Assembly (NCBI GenBank): GCA_910577165.1 | Contig: CAJTLX010000001.1 | Span: 124,001 to 188,000 of the forward strand | Length of the DNA: 64,000 nucleotides | Origin: an uncultured Lachnospiraceae bacterium | GTDB lineage: Bacteria > Bacillota > Clostridia > Lachnospirales > Lachnospiraceae | Direction of reading: 5' to 3' | In this document: positions 8,743 through 17,423 of the stretch, piece by piece | Position numbering within the stretch: position 1 is the stretch's first letter | Layout: each line of letters opens with the position of its first letter | Translations under genes and position numbers: made by a program | The notes under the pieces: generated by a model | Database searches by the model: none | Told to the model about the DNA's origin: nothing | The model's input: only the letters and a program-made list of their open reading frames with translations

Positions 8743-10992
8743 TCACCACTGTGCGATCCGTTTAAGCATTCCTTCTACATCCAGGATCCCGTAAGCGAAA
8801 CCCTTGCGCACCAGTTCAGCCGGCAAAAATTCATCATATTTTTCAAACATCGGTTCCTCTTTTGGATAGAGAAGCTCCATCGGATCGATCGGCTTTTTTG
8901 CCTCTTCCTTTACGACCCGGAAAAATTCTTCCCTCCCCGCCTTCATCTTAAACTGGATAAAATATGGGCGCGAGGAATCCATACCGGAAAGCTTTAATTC
9001 CTGCGCACAGCGAAGTTTTAAAAATCGCTCTAATGCAAGAAAAGCGTAGGTCCCCAGCCAGGGAAACAAACACCACATTTCCCCGCCAAGGCAAACCAAT
9101 GGCTCATTTAGCATTCCAGAATAGAGTGCGGTATTTCTCGCCTCAGAAAGTCTTTCCCCCGCGTGCTGCATCAGGTATGGATAATTTTTTTGCTCCGCCA
9201 AAACTTCGCGCATCCGCTCCAATACCCTGGTGTGAACATCGCCCGGACATTGCCCGAAATACGCTGGAATCTTTCCTTTAACCTGTGTACAATACACGAG
9301 ATGCCTTTTATGATCCACCTCATCAACCACCCAGACATGACCCGCGATCGCGATTTTTTCCCCCGCAGGCGGGGGCTTTACAATGGTGCCAAGCTCCTCG
9401 GAAACGGAGCGCACAGTATATTCCTCATCCTCCTGAAATACGGCATAAAATCTGAAATTATTTGTAATTCGCTCCCCCGTGATCCCAACAATTAAACCAC
9501 CATTTTCCGTCTGTTCAATATGATCTATCTGAATTAAATGACGCAGCATCAATTTATAATCCTCCTGCGAAATACGATAAAAATAGCTTAGAGGGAGTAC
9601 ACGCGAGGCAAGTGCTGCCGGAGTCATTTCCCCGCAGGAAGCAAGGGTACTCATTGTCTGATGGTAGAGCAGACTGTACGGAAGTCTATCAAGTTTTGGC
9701 GGCTCTACAAAACGCTCTTCTATATATAATTGAATAAGTGCAATCCCCTGTAGCAATGACCAGGGAAGGATTGCAGGAAGCATAGCTCGCGCCTCCGGAA
9801 TTTCCTCGCGCATAACAAACCACATTTCCGGCGGAAGATCCCGCCGCCCGGTGCGCCCCATACGCTGCAAAAAGGAGGAAACGGTAAACGGTGCATCAAT
9901 CTGAAATGCGCGCTCCAGCCTTCCAATATCAATGCCAAGCTCCAAAGTTGCCGTAGTTACTGTAGTTTGAAATTGTTCCTCATCCTTCATCAGAGATTCC
10001 GCTGTTTCCCGGTAGGATGCGGAAAGATTTCCATGATGGATCAAAAAACGGTCAGGTTCATTTGCTGCCTCGCAATACTGGCGCAATGTCGTTGTGACCA
10101 TCTCGCATTCCTCGCGCGAATTTACAAAAACAAGGCATTTCTTTCCTCTTGTATGTTCAAAAATATAGCCGATACCAGGATCAGCATCCTTTGGCGCGGG
10201 ATCGGAGGCTTCTTCGGCTGCGGGGAGAGAAATATCAGCAGACGGCATATCTTCTTGTCGATCTGTGACATTCTCCTCTGGCACACTTCCTTCCCCGATA
10301 TAAAAATGTTCCATTGACAGCCGCCATCTCACTCCCTTTTCATCAATGCGTGGAATTACAGTTCCCCTGCCTGTGCCGGAAGCCAAAAACGCCCCCGTGC
10401 CCTGCAGATCGCCGATGGTTGCCGACAGTCCAATGCGCCTTGGATTTACCCCCGCCATGCGCGAGAGCCGCTCCATCAAACAGAGCGTCTGCCCGCCGCG
10501 ATCACCGCGCATCAGAGAATGTACCTCATCGATCACAATAAAGCGCAGATCGCCGAAAAGTCTTGCGATATCCGCATGCTTATGCAGAAGCATTGCCTCC
10601 AAAGACTCCGGCGTGATCTGCAAAATCCCCGACGGATGCTTTAAAAGCTTATTTTTATGTGACTGTGCTACATCGCCATGCCAGTGCCAGACAGGGATCT
10701 GCGCCTCCTCACACAGATCATTTAAGCGCGAAAACTGGTCGTTGATCAACGCCTTTAACGGTCCGATGTAGATTGCTCCTACCGAGCGCGGCATATCCTC
10801 CGAAAAAAGGGTTAAAATAGGAAAAAACGCCGCCTCAGTTTTTCCGGATGCCGTCGATGCCGATAACAGTACATTTTCATCCGTATTAAAGATTGCATCC
10901 CCCGCCGCCACCTGGATCGCGCGCAGGTTTTCCCAGCAATTTTGGTAGACAAAATCCTGGATAAACGGTGCGTAACGCTCAAATACCCCCAT
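8743..10992 (-). CDS. sngC: Lhr/BrxH-like DEAD/DEAH helicase, Shango SngC-like
   Basis: The 749-residue superfamily 2 helicase has Walker A at residues 45-52 (ASTASGKT), the DEVH box at 155-158, motif III LSATIGD and motif VI QRMGRTGRR. The C-terminal third resembles the extra domains of Lhr-type helicases. It is the last gene of a TerB/ATPase/helicase operon, the composition and order reported for the Shango anti-phage system, in which both ATPase and helicase are needed for protection. BREX type 2 and DISARM also use related helicases, but their methylase and PglZ partners are absent here. The start at 10992 has AGGAGG 6 nt upstream, supplied by the end of repeat LR1. Confidence 0.88.
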   Translation of the reverse strand: MGVFERYAPFIQDFVYQNCWENLRAIQVAAGDAIFNTDENVLLSASTASGKTEAAFFPILTLFSEDMPRSVGAIYIGPLKALINDQFSRLNDLCEEAQIPVWHWHGDVAQSHKNKLLKHPSGILQITPESLEAMLLHKHADIARLFGDLRFIVIDEVHSLMRGDRGGQTLCLMERLSRMAGVNPRRIGLSATIGDLQGTGAFLASGTGRGTVIPRIDEKGVRWRLSMEHFYIGEGSVPEENVTDRQEDMPSADISLPAAEEASDPAPKDADPGIGYIFEHTRGKKCLVFVNSREECEMVTTTLRQYCEAANEPDRFLIHHGNLSASYRETAESLMKDEEQFQTTVTTATLELGIDIGRLERAFQIDAPFTVSSFLQRMGRTGRRDLPPEMWFVMREEIPEARAMLPAILPWSLLQGIALIQLYIEERFVEPPKLDRLPYSLLYHQTMSTLASCGEMTPAALASRVLPLSYFYRISQEDYKLMLRHLIQIDHIEQTENGGLIVGITGERITNNFRFYAVFQEDEEYTVRSVSEELGTIVKPPPAGEKIAIAGHVWVVDEVDHKRHLVYCTQVKGKIPAYFGQCPGDVHTRVLERMREVLAEQKNYPYLMQHAGERLSEARNTALYSGMLNEPLVCLGGEMWCLFPWLGTYAFLALERFLKLRCAQELKLSGMDSSRPYFIQFKMKAGREEFFRVVKEEAKKPIDPMELLYPKEEPMFEKYDEFLPAELVRKGFAYGILDVEGMLKRIAQW

Positions 10993-11004
10993 ATGTGCCT
11001 CCTA

Positions 11005-11112
11005 TTTAAAGTTATGATTTTTAGTCCCGCATCCGTCCTTCCGGTACTCTTTTTCGTGGAAGGAGTACTGTTCGCTCTGCTCTCAAAAACAGGTACTGTG
11101 CGGACATTCATT
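11005..11112 (-). repeat. LR1 structured leader repeat, copy 2, inside the Shango operon
   Basis: This LR1 copy fills the gap between sngB and sngC. It keeps the loop GAGCAGAGCGAACAG and the GGAAGGACGGATGCGGGACT right edge but has a weaker outer stem (TCCG/CGGA extended by G-U pairs) and a GTACTC/GAGTAC inner hairpin. Its left edge GAACTTTAA overlaps the last two codons and the stop of sngB, and its right edge runs straight into TAGGAGG of sngC. Confidence 0.65.
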
Positions 11113-11113
11113 T

Positions 11114-12436
11114 TTAAAGTTCAAATTCTGCAAATTCCTCCGCTCTTCCCATCTCCACATTCTCCGGTTCCGCCTTCGCATACGAAAATTTCTCCGATCC
11201 CAAAAGGGCTTCCACAGTCATTTCCGGATTTTGATAGATAAGATTAAGCAGTTCAATAAAATCACGGATCACTTCGCGCGGCGTAATATTTTTATCCACC
11301 CCAATTCTGCCAAATTCTATTTTGATAAACGTAATTAGATCTTCCTGGGTAAGCCGCTGCTCATACTCGAACAGTCCCGCATGAATATCCGCCAATTTCT
11401 CAATCAGCACAAGCATTTCCTCATTGCTTAGCGGGGTAAGCTTAATCACCGGCGCGAGCATATCCTTGATATCCTCTCTTCCAAAGCGTCCCTGTGCAAG
11501 TCTTGAGCGCAGTGCCTCATAGCTGTACACTCCCCGGCGTGTATCCTCGATACACTGCGGCGTACCACCCATAATAATACCAAGATATCTTGCCTTTCCC
11601 TGCAAAGTATCATTGTACATTGTTAAGATCTTTTCGTAATTATACTGGCGTGTAATACTATTTGGTATTTTGTAAATATTTACCAATTCATCGATTAAGA
11701 TCAACATCCCCGCATAGCCCGCCTGTTTTAAAAAGAATGCAAACAATTTAATATACTCGTACCAATCATCATCGGAAATAATTATATTTACACCAAGCTC
11801 CGCTTTTACTTCAGATTTTCCGGTGTATTCTCCGCGAAACCATTTGATTACATTACTTTTTGTCGCCTCATCACCCTCAAAATAAGCGCGGTAATACATT
11901 GTCAAAAGCTTTGCAAAATCAAAACCATGCACCATTTCCTGCAAACTGGAAATCACCTCATAAATCTTTTTTTCCACTGCCGCACGAAATTCTTCCGTAT
12001 CCGGGTCAAGATTTTCCTGTGCCACTACTGCACTCTGCACCCCGCCAATAAAACGCTCCAAAATCAATGTGAGCGCGCCGCCTTCCGGCCGTGTTTTGGT
12101 GGACATATTGCGGATCAGTTCCCTGTATGTTGCAAGTCCCTGTCCCTTCGTCCCCTGAAGTCTGCGCTCAGGTGAAAGATCCGCATCTACCACCACAAAA
12201 TTACGTTCCATCACATGATTGCGAATAGTCTGCAATAAGAAGCTTTTGCCACTGCCATATTTTCCAACAATAAAGCGGAACGACGCACCGCCCTGTGCAA
12301 TCATATCCACATCGTGCAATAGCGCGGCGATCTCCATTTCCCTGCCCACTGTGATATAGGGCAGACCAATGCGCGGCACAACACCGCCCTTTAAAGAATT
12401 AATGATTACCTGTGCAATTCGTTTTGGTATCTTCAT
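11114..12436 (-). CDS. sngB: BrxD-like (DUF2791) AAA ATPase, Shango SngB-like
   Basis: The 440-residue P-loop ATPase has Walker A GKYGSGKS near residue 60 and Walker B GMLILIDELVNIYK near 245. The sequence (FRFIVGKYGSGKSFLL, GLATYRELIRNMSTKTRPEG, KARYLGIIMGGTPQCIEDTR) matches the BREX system ATP-binding family PF10923. It sits between the TerB-domain gene and the helicase gene, the middle position expected in Shango. The start at 12436 (MKIPKRIAQVI) follows AAGGGGG; an upstream TTG is less likely. It probably forms the ATP-driven core with the helicase; this is inferred from other systems. Confidence 0.88.
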   Translation of the reverse strand: MKIPKRIAQVIINSLKGGVVPRIGLPYITVGREMEIAALLHDVDMIAQGGASFRFIVGKYGSGKSFLLQTIRNHVMERNFVVVDADLSPERRLQGTKGQGLATYRELIRNMSTKTRPEGGALTLILERFIGGVQSAVVAQENLDPDTEEFRAAVEKKIYEVISSLQEMVHGFDFAKLLTMYYRAYFEGDEATKSNVIKWFRGEYTGKSEVKAELGVNIIISDDDWYEYIKLFAFFLKQAGYAGMLILIDELVNIYKIPNSITRQYNYEKILTMYNDTLQGKARYLGIIMGGTPQCIEDTRRGVYSYEALRSRLAQGRFGREDIKDMLAPVIKLTPLSNEEMLVLIEKLADIHAGLFEYEQRLTQEDLITFIKIEFGRIGVDKNITPREVIRDFIELLNLIYQNPEMTVEALLGSEKFSYAKAEPENVEMGRAEEFAEFEL

Positions 12437-12487
12437 TTTTCCCCCTTCTATGCTCAATCCTGAACATTATCTTCCTGTCCTGTTTTC

Positions 12488-12610
12488 CTTTTAAAGTTCC
12501 CACTCTTTTTTAAATTTCTGCTCTTTTTAAAATTCCTATGCTCTTTTTAAAATTCCTGCTCTTTTTTAAATTTCCATTCTTCTTAAAATTTCTGCTCTTT
12601 TTTTAAAATT
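12488..12610 (-). repeat. 18-bp imperfect tandem repeats spanning the sngA stop codon
   Basis: About six degenerate copies of TTTAAAAAAGAGCAGGAA (minus strand) run from the last ten codons of sngA (AILKKEQKF-stop) into the gap before sngB. The coding 3' end therefore appears to be the source unit. The stretch ends about 50 nt before the sngB start. Confidence 0.7.
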
Positions 12611-14562
12611 GCAGCAACTTCCTCCTGATAATCTGCAAGTATTTGTGGCACATCCCCGTCAAAAACAATTGTGGTATCCGCAAAATAATCAAAAAGTTTC
12701 TCGTTAACTGCATCGACAACAATCGACAGCATTATGCGATGTTCGCGCAGAAAATCCTGATAGGGTTCGCCGTAGAGCAGACCGCGCAGTAAAATACATT
12801 CCGCCTGATCAAAAAGAGCAGTTTCTTTGCCGTTTTCTGTATCTTCACCGGATGCAAAAATGGGTTCTGCCCGTTTTTCTTCTCGCTCTACGCTGTTCTC
12901 CCAGACAAACTCCATCTGCTCCATATCCACATTTTTAAACTCCACATCTTCAAACTTTGCCTCTTCAACCTCTGCATCTTCCTCGGATCCCTCAACAATC
13001 AGCCGCGCCTTGGTTAACTCTGCCGCGCGCCGTATTCCAGAGAGCTTTGCCACATCGATTTCTATCGCTGGCACGACATTCTTTTTCTTTTCCTCAAGTA
13101 CCTTTGTAATCTCTTTTTCAATAATATTCATTACCAGTTTTGTTACATTTTCCGGTTTTAATAGAGCAGAATATTCATATTTCTCGCGCATTCTCGCATC
13201 AATTGCCTTTAAAATCTGTCCCAATTCTTTATTTTTTGTGCGGTTTCCAAAATATTTTTCACAGCTCCAATGCCCATTTAAACAATGATAGCGATGCAGC
13301 GGATTAAATACATATTCATATTCCGCATAATGCTTATCATCATAAAACACAGCGGATGCAAAAATTTGATAAGCGCAGGAGGTCAATTTGCCAAAATACT
13401 TTTCGGGAAGGGTTTTCTTTCCATGTTTCTCATAATAAACGGTCAGTGCACGAAATACGCCACAAGTTACCTTTTGTACATCTTCAGAGTATTCCTTATA
13501 AAATTTTGAACCTTTCATATTGTATTTTGAGAGCGCGCAGATCGCTGAAAAATAAGCTTCTTCCCCTTTTTCTTCCGGGTGCAAAAAAACAAGCATAGCA
13601 TCATCAAATTCCGTGTCCTGCAAATTCGACAATAATTCCCGGTCAAGATTATAGTACACAACATAATCGCAAAGCCAATTTTCCATATACCGATCAAGTG
13701 CTGTGCCATATTCCCGATAATTTTCCCAAAATGTCTTCAACAGCAAAAATCCCTCTTCGGGTGTTTTTGCACCGATCTGATGCAAAAGCTCATAGATATA
13801 CACAAAGGCAAAGGAGAGTGGCTCAGGCATAATATTTCCCTGTCGTACCTGTGCGCGCCATGTAAAATAACCGCGAAGTTGCGCAATATTCATCGCCTGA
13901 TATGTTGGAAAATACCAGCTAAACTCCCCCGGATACAGCTGATCATCCACATAGTCTTCCATTATCTGCGCCTGGCGAAAAAATAATTCCTCCTTCGTCA
14001 TGCGATATCCCTGCGGGCTGCGCGCTAACGCCTTGCACTCGCGAATACGCTCTGGAACAGTATTATCCAAATTTTCTTCCACACGGTACTGTGGAGTTGC
14101 CATTTTCCTCCATGGAAGATCCGTACTCCCATATGATGCAATAGTTTTTCTTGAATCATTTGTTGCCTGGTATGGTGTAGCTTTCTTTCTCGAACCATCC
14201 GCTGCCTTATATGGTGCAGTTTTTTTATCCTTATACGACCTTTTTGTATCTTCACGCGGGGGAAGTTTTTCTTCCTGATAGAGCTTTCCCTCCCCGGCGG
14301 ATTCTTTTTTCTGCACTGCCTCCCCCCACATCTGCAAGGTCATCTGTTTAAGCTGTTCTGTTGTCTGGCGTATCTTTTCCGTTGTGCGGTGAATATCCTT
14401 CAAAGAAGATGTTGAAGGATCATGCAGAATCCCATTCTCCTCCCGCAAATGTTCACCGCTTAAATGACTTTTCTGCAAGGATGAAGGAGAATTTTTTCCG
14501 GAAAAAATTTTCTTCATCAGACGATCTACATTTTCATTAAAAGGATTTCGCTTTGTAGACAT
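12583..14562 (-). CDS. sngA: TerB-N/TerB-C domain protein, Shango SngA-like
   Basis: The 659-residue protein is the first gene of the defence operon. Residues 1-165 are low-complexity and basic with degenerate repeats (YKAADGSRKKATPYQ, YQATNDSRKTIASYG). A TerB-N type domain follows (FFRQAQIMEDYVDDQLYPGE, FSWYFPTYQAMNIAQLRGYF), and the C-terminal 100 residues (LLRGLLYGEPYQDFLREHRI) fit TerB-C. TerB domains are linked to membrane-associated stress and phage responses. The start at 14562 has GGAAGGGG upstream. The three genes are in tandem with gaps of about 120-145 bp that are filled by repeats, so coupling is transcriptional rather than translational. Confidence 0.85.
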   Translation of the reverse strand: MSTKRNPFNENVDRLMKKIFSGKNSPSSLQKSHLSGEHLREENGILHDPSTSSLKDIHRTTEKIRQTTEQLKQMTLQMWGEAVQKKESAGEGKLYQEEKLPPREDTKRSYKDKKTAPYKAADGSRKKATPYQATNDSRKTIASYGSTDLPWRKMATPQYRVEENLDNTVPERIRECKALARSPQGYRMTKEELFFRQAQIMEDYVDDQLYPGEFSWYFPTYQAMNIAQLRGYFTWRAQVRQGNIMPEPLSFAFVYIYELLHQIGAKTPEEGFLLLKTFWENYREYGTALDRYMENWLCDYVVYYNLDRELLSNLQDTEFDDAMLVFLHPEEKGEEAYFSAICALSKYNMKGSKFYKEYSEDVQKVTCGVFRALTVYYEKHGKKTLPEKYFGKLTSCAYQIFASAVFYDDKHYAEYEYVFNPLHRYHCLNGHWSCEKYFGNRTKNKELGQILKAIDARMREKYEYSALLKPENVTKLVMNIIEKEITKVLEEKKKNVVPAIEIDVAKLSGIRRAAELTKARLIVEGSEEDAEVEEAKFEDVEFKNVDMEQMEFVWENSVEREEKRAEPIFASGEDTENGKETALFDQAECILLRGLLYGEPYQDFLREHRIMLSIVVDAVNEKLFDYFADTTIVFDGDVPQILADYQEEVAAILKKEQKF

Positions 14563-14726
14563 TTTCCATCCCCTTCCAGCATAATTCTATATTTACAATA
14601 TTTTTCATATCGATAATGTAATACATCGAACATACTTTCTGTATATCTTATCACATTTTCCCGCCGTTTGCAACGGATATCCTTCGCTTTTCTAGGGATA
14701 ACTCTCTTCCTTTTATTATTTCCTAC

Positions 14727-14769
14727 TTGACATATGAACAATTCACTACTATAATTATAAACGTAATAA
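14727..14769 (+). promoter_or_regulatory. sigma-A promoter with candidate MarR operator
   Basis: TTGACA (14727-14732) and TATAAT (14750-14755) are exactly 17 bp apart. An imperfect palindrome TTATAAACGTAATAA (14755-14769) overlaps the -10 end and start site, fitting autorepression by the MarR protein encoded next. The operator is an inference. Confidence 0.7.
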
Positions 14770-14790
14770 GTTACCAATAAGGAGAATCTT

Positions 14791-15291
14791 ATGGATTTAG
14801 ATAATTTGATCGCAAAATTTTCAAATTCTACAGAAAATCAAAGCAAAGCTATTTTTAGTACATTATTTATTGCTGGAAATAAATTGCAAACCCTTTTTGA
14901 TAACCGCATTCCGAAGGTGTCATTAAAACAATTTATGCTACTGTCAATAATCAAGCAATCAAAAGAACAATTAACATTTACCCAATTAGGAAATTTGCTG
15001 GGCTGTTCAAGGCAAAATATCAAAAAATTAGCTGATGCTTTAATGAAAAAAGGATTTATCACAATTCAACCAAGTCCGCAGGATGCCAGAGCTATGTGTA
15101 TCTGCCCCACAGAAAAGGTCAATGACTTTTACTCAAATGATTTTTCAGAATACCAGCAGGATTTAAAATACCTGTTTGAAATCTACACGGACAAAGAGAT
15201 CGAAACTCTTTTCATTCTCTTATCAAGGCTGTACACCGGAATAGAAAATCTGGAAAAGAAAGGCACCAATAAAAAAATTAAAAAATCATAA
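14791..15291 (+). CDS. MarR-family transcriptional regulator
   Basis: The 166-residue protein has a winged helix spanning about residues 45-105: LTFTQLGNLLGCSRQNIKKL is the helix-turn-helix and KGFITIQPSPQDARA the wing with the family's D-x-R. Flanking helices form the usual dimer region. The RBS is AAGGAG. The flavodoxin gene follows 28 bp later on the same strand, so it probably controls that gene and itself. The inducing ligand is unknown. Confidence 0.88.
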   Translation: MDLDNLIAKFSNSTENQSKAIFSTLFIAGNKLQTLFDNRIPKVSLKQFMLLSIIKQSKEQLTFTQLGNLLGCSRQNIKKLADALMKKGFITIQPSPQDARAMCICPTEKVNDFYSNDFSEYQQDLKYLFEIYTDKEIETLFILLSRLYTGIENLEKKGTNKKIKKS

Positions 15292-15319
15292 TATTAAAAA
15301 GATAGGGAGATTTTGGCAG

Positions 15320-15841
15320 ATGAAAATAATAGTCATTTACAATTCACAAACAGGATTTACAAAACGTTATGCTAAATGGATAGCGAAGGCAACCGGGGCG
15401 GACTGCCTTGACTTATCCGCTGCAAAAAAGAAGGATTTAAGCGCGTATGAAACAATTATTTTTGGAAGTTGGGCTTGTGCGGGCAGTATGAGCAAAATCA
15501 ATTGGTTTAAGGGAAATATAGACAAATGGGATGGCAAGAAACTGATTGCATTCTGTGTCGGAGCAAGTCCGATAGATAATCCGGAAATTGAAGTAGCTCT
15601 TAATCAAATTTTCAACAAATCGGAACAAAAAAAGGTAAAAATATTTTATTGTCCGGGGGGATTTAATTACGAAAAGATGTCTGCCAAATCAAAATTTATG
15701 ATGAAGATATTTATTAAAATGCTTAAAGCAAAAAAAGATAAGACCGAAAAAGAACAGATGATGATAAAGATGATTTCCTCATCCTATGATATTTCGGATA
15801 AAAAATACATTGAACCGATCTTACAGTATCTGAACGAATAA
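15320..15841 (+). CDS. flavodoxin-domain protein
   Basis: The product (173 residues) begins MKIIVIYNSQTGFTKRYAKW, the FMN phosphate-binding loop of flavodoxins (T/S-x-T-G-x-T pattern), followed by YETIIFGSWACAGSMSK, where the isoalloxazine ring usually sits. It fits the Flavodoxin_5/HemG-like group, soluble electron carriers or small oxidoreductases. The C-terminal third is lysine-rich. It is the second gene of a MarR-flavodoxin operon with a GGGAG site, suggesting a redox or xenobiotic response. No terminator was found directly after it. Confidence 0.82.
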   Translation: MKIIVIYNSQTGFTKRYAKWIAKATGADCLDLSAAKKKDLSAYETIIFGSWACAGSMSKINWFKGNIDKWDGKKLIAFCVGASPIDNPEIEVALNQIFNKSEQKKVKIFYCPGGFNYEKMSAKSKFMMKIFIKMLKAKKDKTEKEQMMIKMISSSYDISDKKYIEPILQYLNE

Positions 15842-15936
15842 CATAAAAATAAACTAAAGAAAAAATAATGATAGAAAAAAGAATTTCCGGGATATTATAA
15901 TCGGGAAAAAGCTGTTTTTCGAAAGGTATAAATAAT

Positions 15937-16035
15937 ATGTCATTTCAATATGATGTAGAAGCAATATTTCACTTTGTCGGTAATAGAAAAAATAATATTT
16001 ACGAAGGATATAGACCAGCCCATATGGTTGAGGAG
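15937..16035 (+). pseudogene. truncated orphan gene start, cut by an LR2 repeat
   Basis: After a GAAAGG site the frame reads MSFQYDVEAIFHFVGNRKNN and IYEGYRPAHMVEE, resembling the start of small hypothetical proteins with a GYRPAH motif seen in gut Firmicutes (recollection, not searched). The frame then enters repeat LR2 and loses meaning. It is most simply the 5' stub of a gene interrupted by the repeat or by a deletion next to it. Confidence 0.45.
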
Positions 16036-16101
16036 GCAGTCCCGCGACGGATACAAACAAGCTGCTCACCGCCTAATAAAAGCGGGAGTTATTCCACATT
16101 A
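16022..16101. repeat. LR2 GC-rich repeat, copy 1
   Basis: It shares the core CAGTCCCGCGACGGATACA and GCTGCTCACCGCCTAATAAA with copies at 47.6 kb and 63.8 kb. The CCGCCT...AGCGGG hairpin is degenerate here. It stands out as GC-rich in an AT-rich patch. Confidence 0.6.
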
Positions 16102-16157
16102 ACACCCAAAAATAAAAGATATAAAATTATAAATCTATCTAAATAGAGAGAGAAATT

Positions 16158-16601
16158 ATGAATATTTTCAAAATAGAAAAATTTAAGTGGTTGGATTACA
16201 TGGAACATATCACGGAGAATGTAAATCTATGTAAAATCCAGTTTTTACAAAACAACCATATAGTATTTACATTATTTAATTCTTATAATAGAAAATTCTA
16301 TGGATATCTAAGTTGTAGTCAGATTTTAAAATGTTGTATTGAAAATATGGCATTTGAAGATGAAGTCTTTGCCTATTTTGTATTAGATATTTATAAGAAA
16401 AAGCTGAATCCAGAAGAAATAGAAACTTCCCTAGAGTATTATCACTATGGATATGGTATTGATCTTTCCAGATTAAATAATTTATATTTACTTGTAATTA
16501 TTGGCACGGAAATAAGTTTTGAAATTATTTGTGCAGAAACAGAATTTTTAACAAATTTAGATAAATACGAAGAACTGACAAGAGAAATTGACTGGGAATA
16601 A
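16158..16601 (+). CDS. hypothetical protein, 147 residues
   Basis: The acidic, aromatic-rich product starts MNIFKIEKFKWLDYMEHITE and contains NSYNRKFYGYLSCSQILKCC and SLEYYHYGYGIDLSRLNNLY. No domain was recognised. Codon use is markedly AT-rich compared with neighbouring core genes, and the gene lies with other small orphan ORFs, a pattern common for immunity genes of polymorphic toxins or for recently acquired DNA. A GAGAGAGAAATT stretch precedes the ATG. No signal or membrane segment is seen. Confidence 0.6.
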   Translation: MNIFKIEKFKWLDYMEHITENVNLCKIQFLQNNHIVFTLFNSYNRKFYGYLSCSQILKCCIENMAFEDEVFAYFVLDIYKKKLNPEEIETSLEYYHYGYGIDLSRLNNLYLLVIIGTEISFEIICAETEFLTNLDKYEELTREIDWE

Positions 16602-16653
16602 ACGAAAAACTTCGCGCACTTTAAAAGATTTATTATTTAAGCCAGGGGAGGAA

Positions 16654-16788
16654 ATGAACGAAGAAATCTTGATTGAAAATATTAAATATTTAGCCGCAAA
16701 ATATTTAATTGAAAGAATTGATTTATCAGAGTTGATTGTGAATGATCCGGACAGTGTGAAATTTAATTTTAAAAATTGTTCTTATTGA
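16654..16788 (+). CDS. very small orphan ORF, 44 residues
   Basis: An ATG preceded by GGGGAGGAA opens a frame MNEEILIENIKYLAAKYLIE ending in NFKNCSY. The same frame is open upstream to a TTG overlapping the previous stop, so it could be 66 residues. It is helical and unrecognised. It may be the tail of a degraded gene rather than a complete one. Confidence 0.35.
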   Translation: MNEEILIENIKYLAAKYLIERIDLSELIVNDPDSVKFNFKNCSY

Positions 16789-16838
16789 GTATTCATACTA
16801 AAGCAATTATTTTTTACCTAAAGAAAGGCAGATTTTTT

Positions 16839-17269
16839 ATGGAAGCACCATATCATTAAATTGCAGTGTTTATTCTCAAGATCTACTTGAAATAATAAAA
16901 TTATTTAAGTCAATCGGTTGGGGGATACATAATCTAAAGGGTGAGACAGAATATTTGCCCTTAAATGATAATGATATGTATAATTGGAAATGTGAAATAT
17001 TATCCGAATCAAAATCATATGATATTATTTCTAAGAAAATTGCAAATAGGGAAATTGCAGGAATTAGTTTATTTTACAATAAAGGTTCTGAAAGAGTTTC
17101 TCTTCTTGCACACAATACCAGTGAAATTTTACTAAGTATAGTAACCAATCGCAGAATTATTAGGGAAAATAATACTGATATGGCATGGTATATAGAAAAT
17201 ATTATATATAAACTTTTAAATCATAATGTGCGATTATTATCTTATCAATTAGAAGAATTTGAAGATTAA
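16839..17269 (+). pseudogene. hypothetical (immunity-like) protein with broken start
   Basis: A good site (GAAAGG) and ATG at 16839 lead to MEAPYH-stop. In another frame the sequence is open through GSTISLNCSVYSQDLLEIIK, SIGWGIHNLKGETEYLPLND and on to QLEEFED at 17269, with no normal start codon before the Met at 16955. This fits a frameshift within the first codons of a gene of about 140 residues. The product resembles small soluble hypothetical proteins often found as toxin-immunity paralogues, but the family is not identified. Confidence 0.5.
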
Positions 17270-17356
17270 GATCTAAAACCAATTTTAAAATCTGAAATCA
17301 ATTTATTTTGTATAAATTAACTTCAGTTTGTTATGGATATTTTTCCTTTTAATCAT

Positions 17357-17404
17357 TTAAAATCAGCGAACCAACAAGCAAAAACCTTATTGATTCGCTG
17401 ATTT
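17357..17404. terminator. hairpin between convergent genes
   Basis: AATCAGCGAA and TTCGCTGATT pair across a loop of about 25 nt, between the orphan ORFs (+) and the PARG gene (-). T-rich sequence lies on one side only. Confidence 0.5.
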
Positions 17405-17423
17405 AGGCGATGGATAATCCCAA

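Noticed and set aside
8743..12436. BREX or DISARM system
   Set aside because: The ATPase and helicase families occur there, but the methylase, PglZ and other required genes are absent, and the TerB gene fits Shango better.
12827..13288. A 153-codon Ser-rich plus-strand frame
   Set aside because: Antisense to the acidic middle of sngA; Ser/Phe-rich composition is the mirror of Glu/Lys codons.
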